Source: JANTGF01 sp963750735 (GTDB lineage Bacteria; Bacteroidota; Bacteroidia; Bacteroidales; VadinHA17). From it: a DNA stretch of 64,000 bases. This document shows positions 62,841 to 64,000 of this stretch, piece after piece. The stretch spans positions 1 to 64,000 of the forward strand of contig CAVVRY010000001.1 of the NCBI GenBank assembly GCA_963750735.1. Direction: 5' to 3'. A program made the position numbers and the translations under genes. Within the stretch, counting starts at the first letter, position 1. Every line of letters starts with the position of its first letter. The notes below the pieces were generated by a model. It was not told the origin of the DNA. It saw nothing but the letters and a program-made list of their open reading frames with translations, and searched no databases.

Positions 62841-63255
62841 CCAAACCCTTCCACCCAAACAGCCACGATCTTTTTTAGTGGTATAAATCCTCAACAAAAT
62901 ATAGTTTGTGCATAAAATGGGTACAGGGTTTGGTAACCGGAGCATGATTTCACCTATGTTGGAGTAGTTTTTTCACCCTATAAAAAAAGGAATGCCTGTG
63001 AGTAAATGGGGCTTATAAAAAAGAGGGGGCGAAAAGGCTACAACTAAGGATTGAGAGGCTGGAGAAGAAGCTGAAACACTTTGATAAACTCAGGTGAACA
63101 AAAGTCCCTAAAGCTATTCAGAAGATGTTAGCGAAAATGGTGCAATAAACAGACGCCCCCTATACCTCCTCCAGAAATCACAGGCGAACCTCTCCAACTA
63201 CAAATGCGGCAGCGACAAATAAACTTGATTTTCATTCTCAAATGTTGTAACTTAC
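62841..63255 (+). repeat. Intergenic repeat split by a 208-bp insert, with promoter
   Basis: CCAAACCCTTCC, CAGCCACGATCTTTTTTAGT, GCATAAAATGGGTACAGGG, GAGCATGATTTCACC, then an insert (about 62955-63162: GGAGTAGTTTTTTCACCCTA to GGTGCAATAAACAGACGCCC). The repeat then resumes with CTCCAGAAATCACAGGCGAA, GCGGCAGCGACAAATAAACT and the promoter. The insert carries frames such as KRLQLRIERLEKKLKHFDKL and KVPKAIQKMLAKMVQ, perhaps remains of a mobile-element gene. Occupies most of the gene-free 62684-63282. Confidence 0.72.
63225..63255 (+). promoter_or_regulatory. Repeat-borne promoter TTG-N20-TAACTTAC before LRR-3
   Basis: TTG 63225-63227, spacer 20, TAACTTAC 63248-63255; 27 bases to the ATG at 63283, the same as for LRR-2. 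Confidence 0.5.
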
Positions 63256-63282
63256 AGGTAATATTATTTGACCCTAATCATC

Positions 63283-64000
63283 ATGATACCAACTTTCAGA
63301 ATCGTTTTATTTCTTCTGTTGCTGTCTGTTGTAGTTCAATGCAGAAAAGAGATAGATCCTGTAGTTGAAATTCTTATCCCTGATAACAATTTTTTAAATG
63401 CGTTGATAGAAGAAGGTGTTGATACAAATGGAGATGGTATTATTAGTGCCGCTGAAGCTGAGGTGATAATATCATTAGATGTAAGCAGTGATAGTATTGC
63501 AGATATGACAGGGCTTGAAGCATTCACTAATTTGGACACACTCAATTGCCTGGGAAACAAACTCACTACTTTAGATGTTTCGGGTAATACATTATTAAAA
63601 TGGTTAGTTTGCAACGACAATCAGTTAACTACATTAGATTTATCAAAAAATATTGCTTTGGAAAGGCTTGAATGTCATGGAAATCAACTAAGTAATTTAG
63701 ATTGCTCCAAAAATATTGCTTTAACGTTTTTGTGGTGCTGGGGTAATGATCTGACTAGCTTAGATGTTTCAAAAAATATTGCTTTAGAAGTATTAGCGTG
63801 TAGGAGCAACAAATTAACCGAGTTGGATGTTTCTAATAATATCGCATTGTTGTATTTATGGTGCTTTGATAATCGATTAGTCAATCTCGATGTTTCAAAT
63901 AATATTTTGTTGATTTCATTGTATTGCTGGGATAATCAAATAACTAATTTAGATATATCAAATAATGTTTCACTTTACAGCTTAACCTGCGGAAATAATT
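63283..64000 (+). CDS. Surface LRR lipoprotein with EF-hand-like loop (LRR-3), runs off the window
   Basis: Open to the last base (239 codons visible). MIPTFRIVLFLLLLSVVVQC is nearly identical to the LRR-2 leader, Cys20 being the lipid site. RKEIDPVVEILIPDNNFLNA follows, then an EF-hand-like loop DTNGDGIISAAEAEV. LRRs of the type LxxLxCxxNxLTxLDVSxN then run to the window edge (at least eight repeats). Same family as LRR-1 and LRR-2, with more divergent repeats (many WCW/GND variants). Probably surface-exposed. Confidence 0.82.
   Translation, partial: MIPTFRIVLFLLLLSVVVQCRKEIDPVVEILIPDNNFLNALIEEGVDTNGDGIISAAEAEVIISLDVSSDSIADMTGLEAFTNLDTLNCLGNKLTTLDVSGNTLLKWLVCNDNQLTTLDLSKNIALERLECHGNQLSNLDCSKNIALTFLWCWGNDLTSLDVSKNIALEVLACRSNKLTELDVSNNIALLYLWCFDNRLVNLDVSNNILLISLYCWDNQITNLDISNNVSLYSLTCGNN

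Noticed and set aside
47368..63255. Integron cassette array with attC sites
   Set aside because: No integrase and no paired R'/R'' core sites (GTTRRRY/RYYYAAC) found in the repeats; genes also lie on both strands.

Overview
The window looks like a chromosomal segment of a Bacteroidota (Cytophagia/Marinilabiliales-like) bacterium. Several secreted proteins end in a type IX secretion (T9SS) C-terminal sorting domain with the YPNPF/YPNPN motif. Other indicators are a stand-alone TonB plug protein, a DUF4421 barrel, a GH92 mannosidase, FmtX-style long FtsX permeases, promoters of the TTG-N20-TAnnTTTG type, and low GC with almost no Shine-Dalgarno sequences. No rRNA, tRNA or CRISPR array was found.

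Layout. (1) 1-11.5 kb: two sulfatase genes flank a visibly GC-richer block at about 2300-9892. The block encodes an outer-membrane MetA-like channel, an amidinotransferase-like enzyme, two zinc alcohol dehydrogenases (one frameshifted), a VOC protein, an MFS exporter and an alphaproteobacterial-type NAD kinase. It is bordered by two related copies of a sulfatase 3' end and looks horizontally acquired. (2) 11.5-17.9 kb: outer-membrane beta-barrels, a DUF4136 lipoprotein and small membrane proteins. (3) 18-33 kb: amino-acid and nucleoside metabolism (short asparaginase, RidA, aminotransferase, ornithine cyclodeaminase-like, nucleoside hydrolase), redox proteins, a sugar isomerase-like protein, a polytopic membrane protein, a GH92 alpha-mannosidase and an M24 peptidase. 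(4) 33.4-47 kb: large secreted proteins (metallophosphoesterase, GloVer-repeat protein, ZU5/Big protein), a di-haem cytochrome c peroxidase, a secreted hydrolase and an FtsX-type permease. (5) 47-64 kb: TPR, VCBS, LRR and ZU5/Big secreted proteins, small enzymes and a cold-shock protein, separated by about a dozen copies of one intergenic repeat.

Two features stand out. First, a dispersed repeat of about 180-290 bp occurs only in + orientation. It carries a C-rich hairpin and, at its end, a promoter with a constant 20-nt spacer. It sits in front of (and behind) LRR/EF-hand surface lipoprotein genes, and it has been involved in module shuffling: a chimeric gene at 56560, an orphan LRR tail at 47329, and near-identical leaders at 58361 and 63283. 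This resembles a home-made cassette system for surface proteins. Second, eight genes between 4.5 and 33.1 kb are broken by single-nucleotide shifts while their reading frames remain otherwise clean, whereas the long genes after 33.4 kb are intact. This suggests either indel errors in the assembly or very recent decay.
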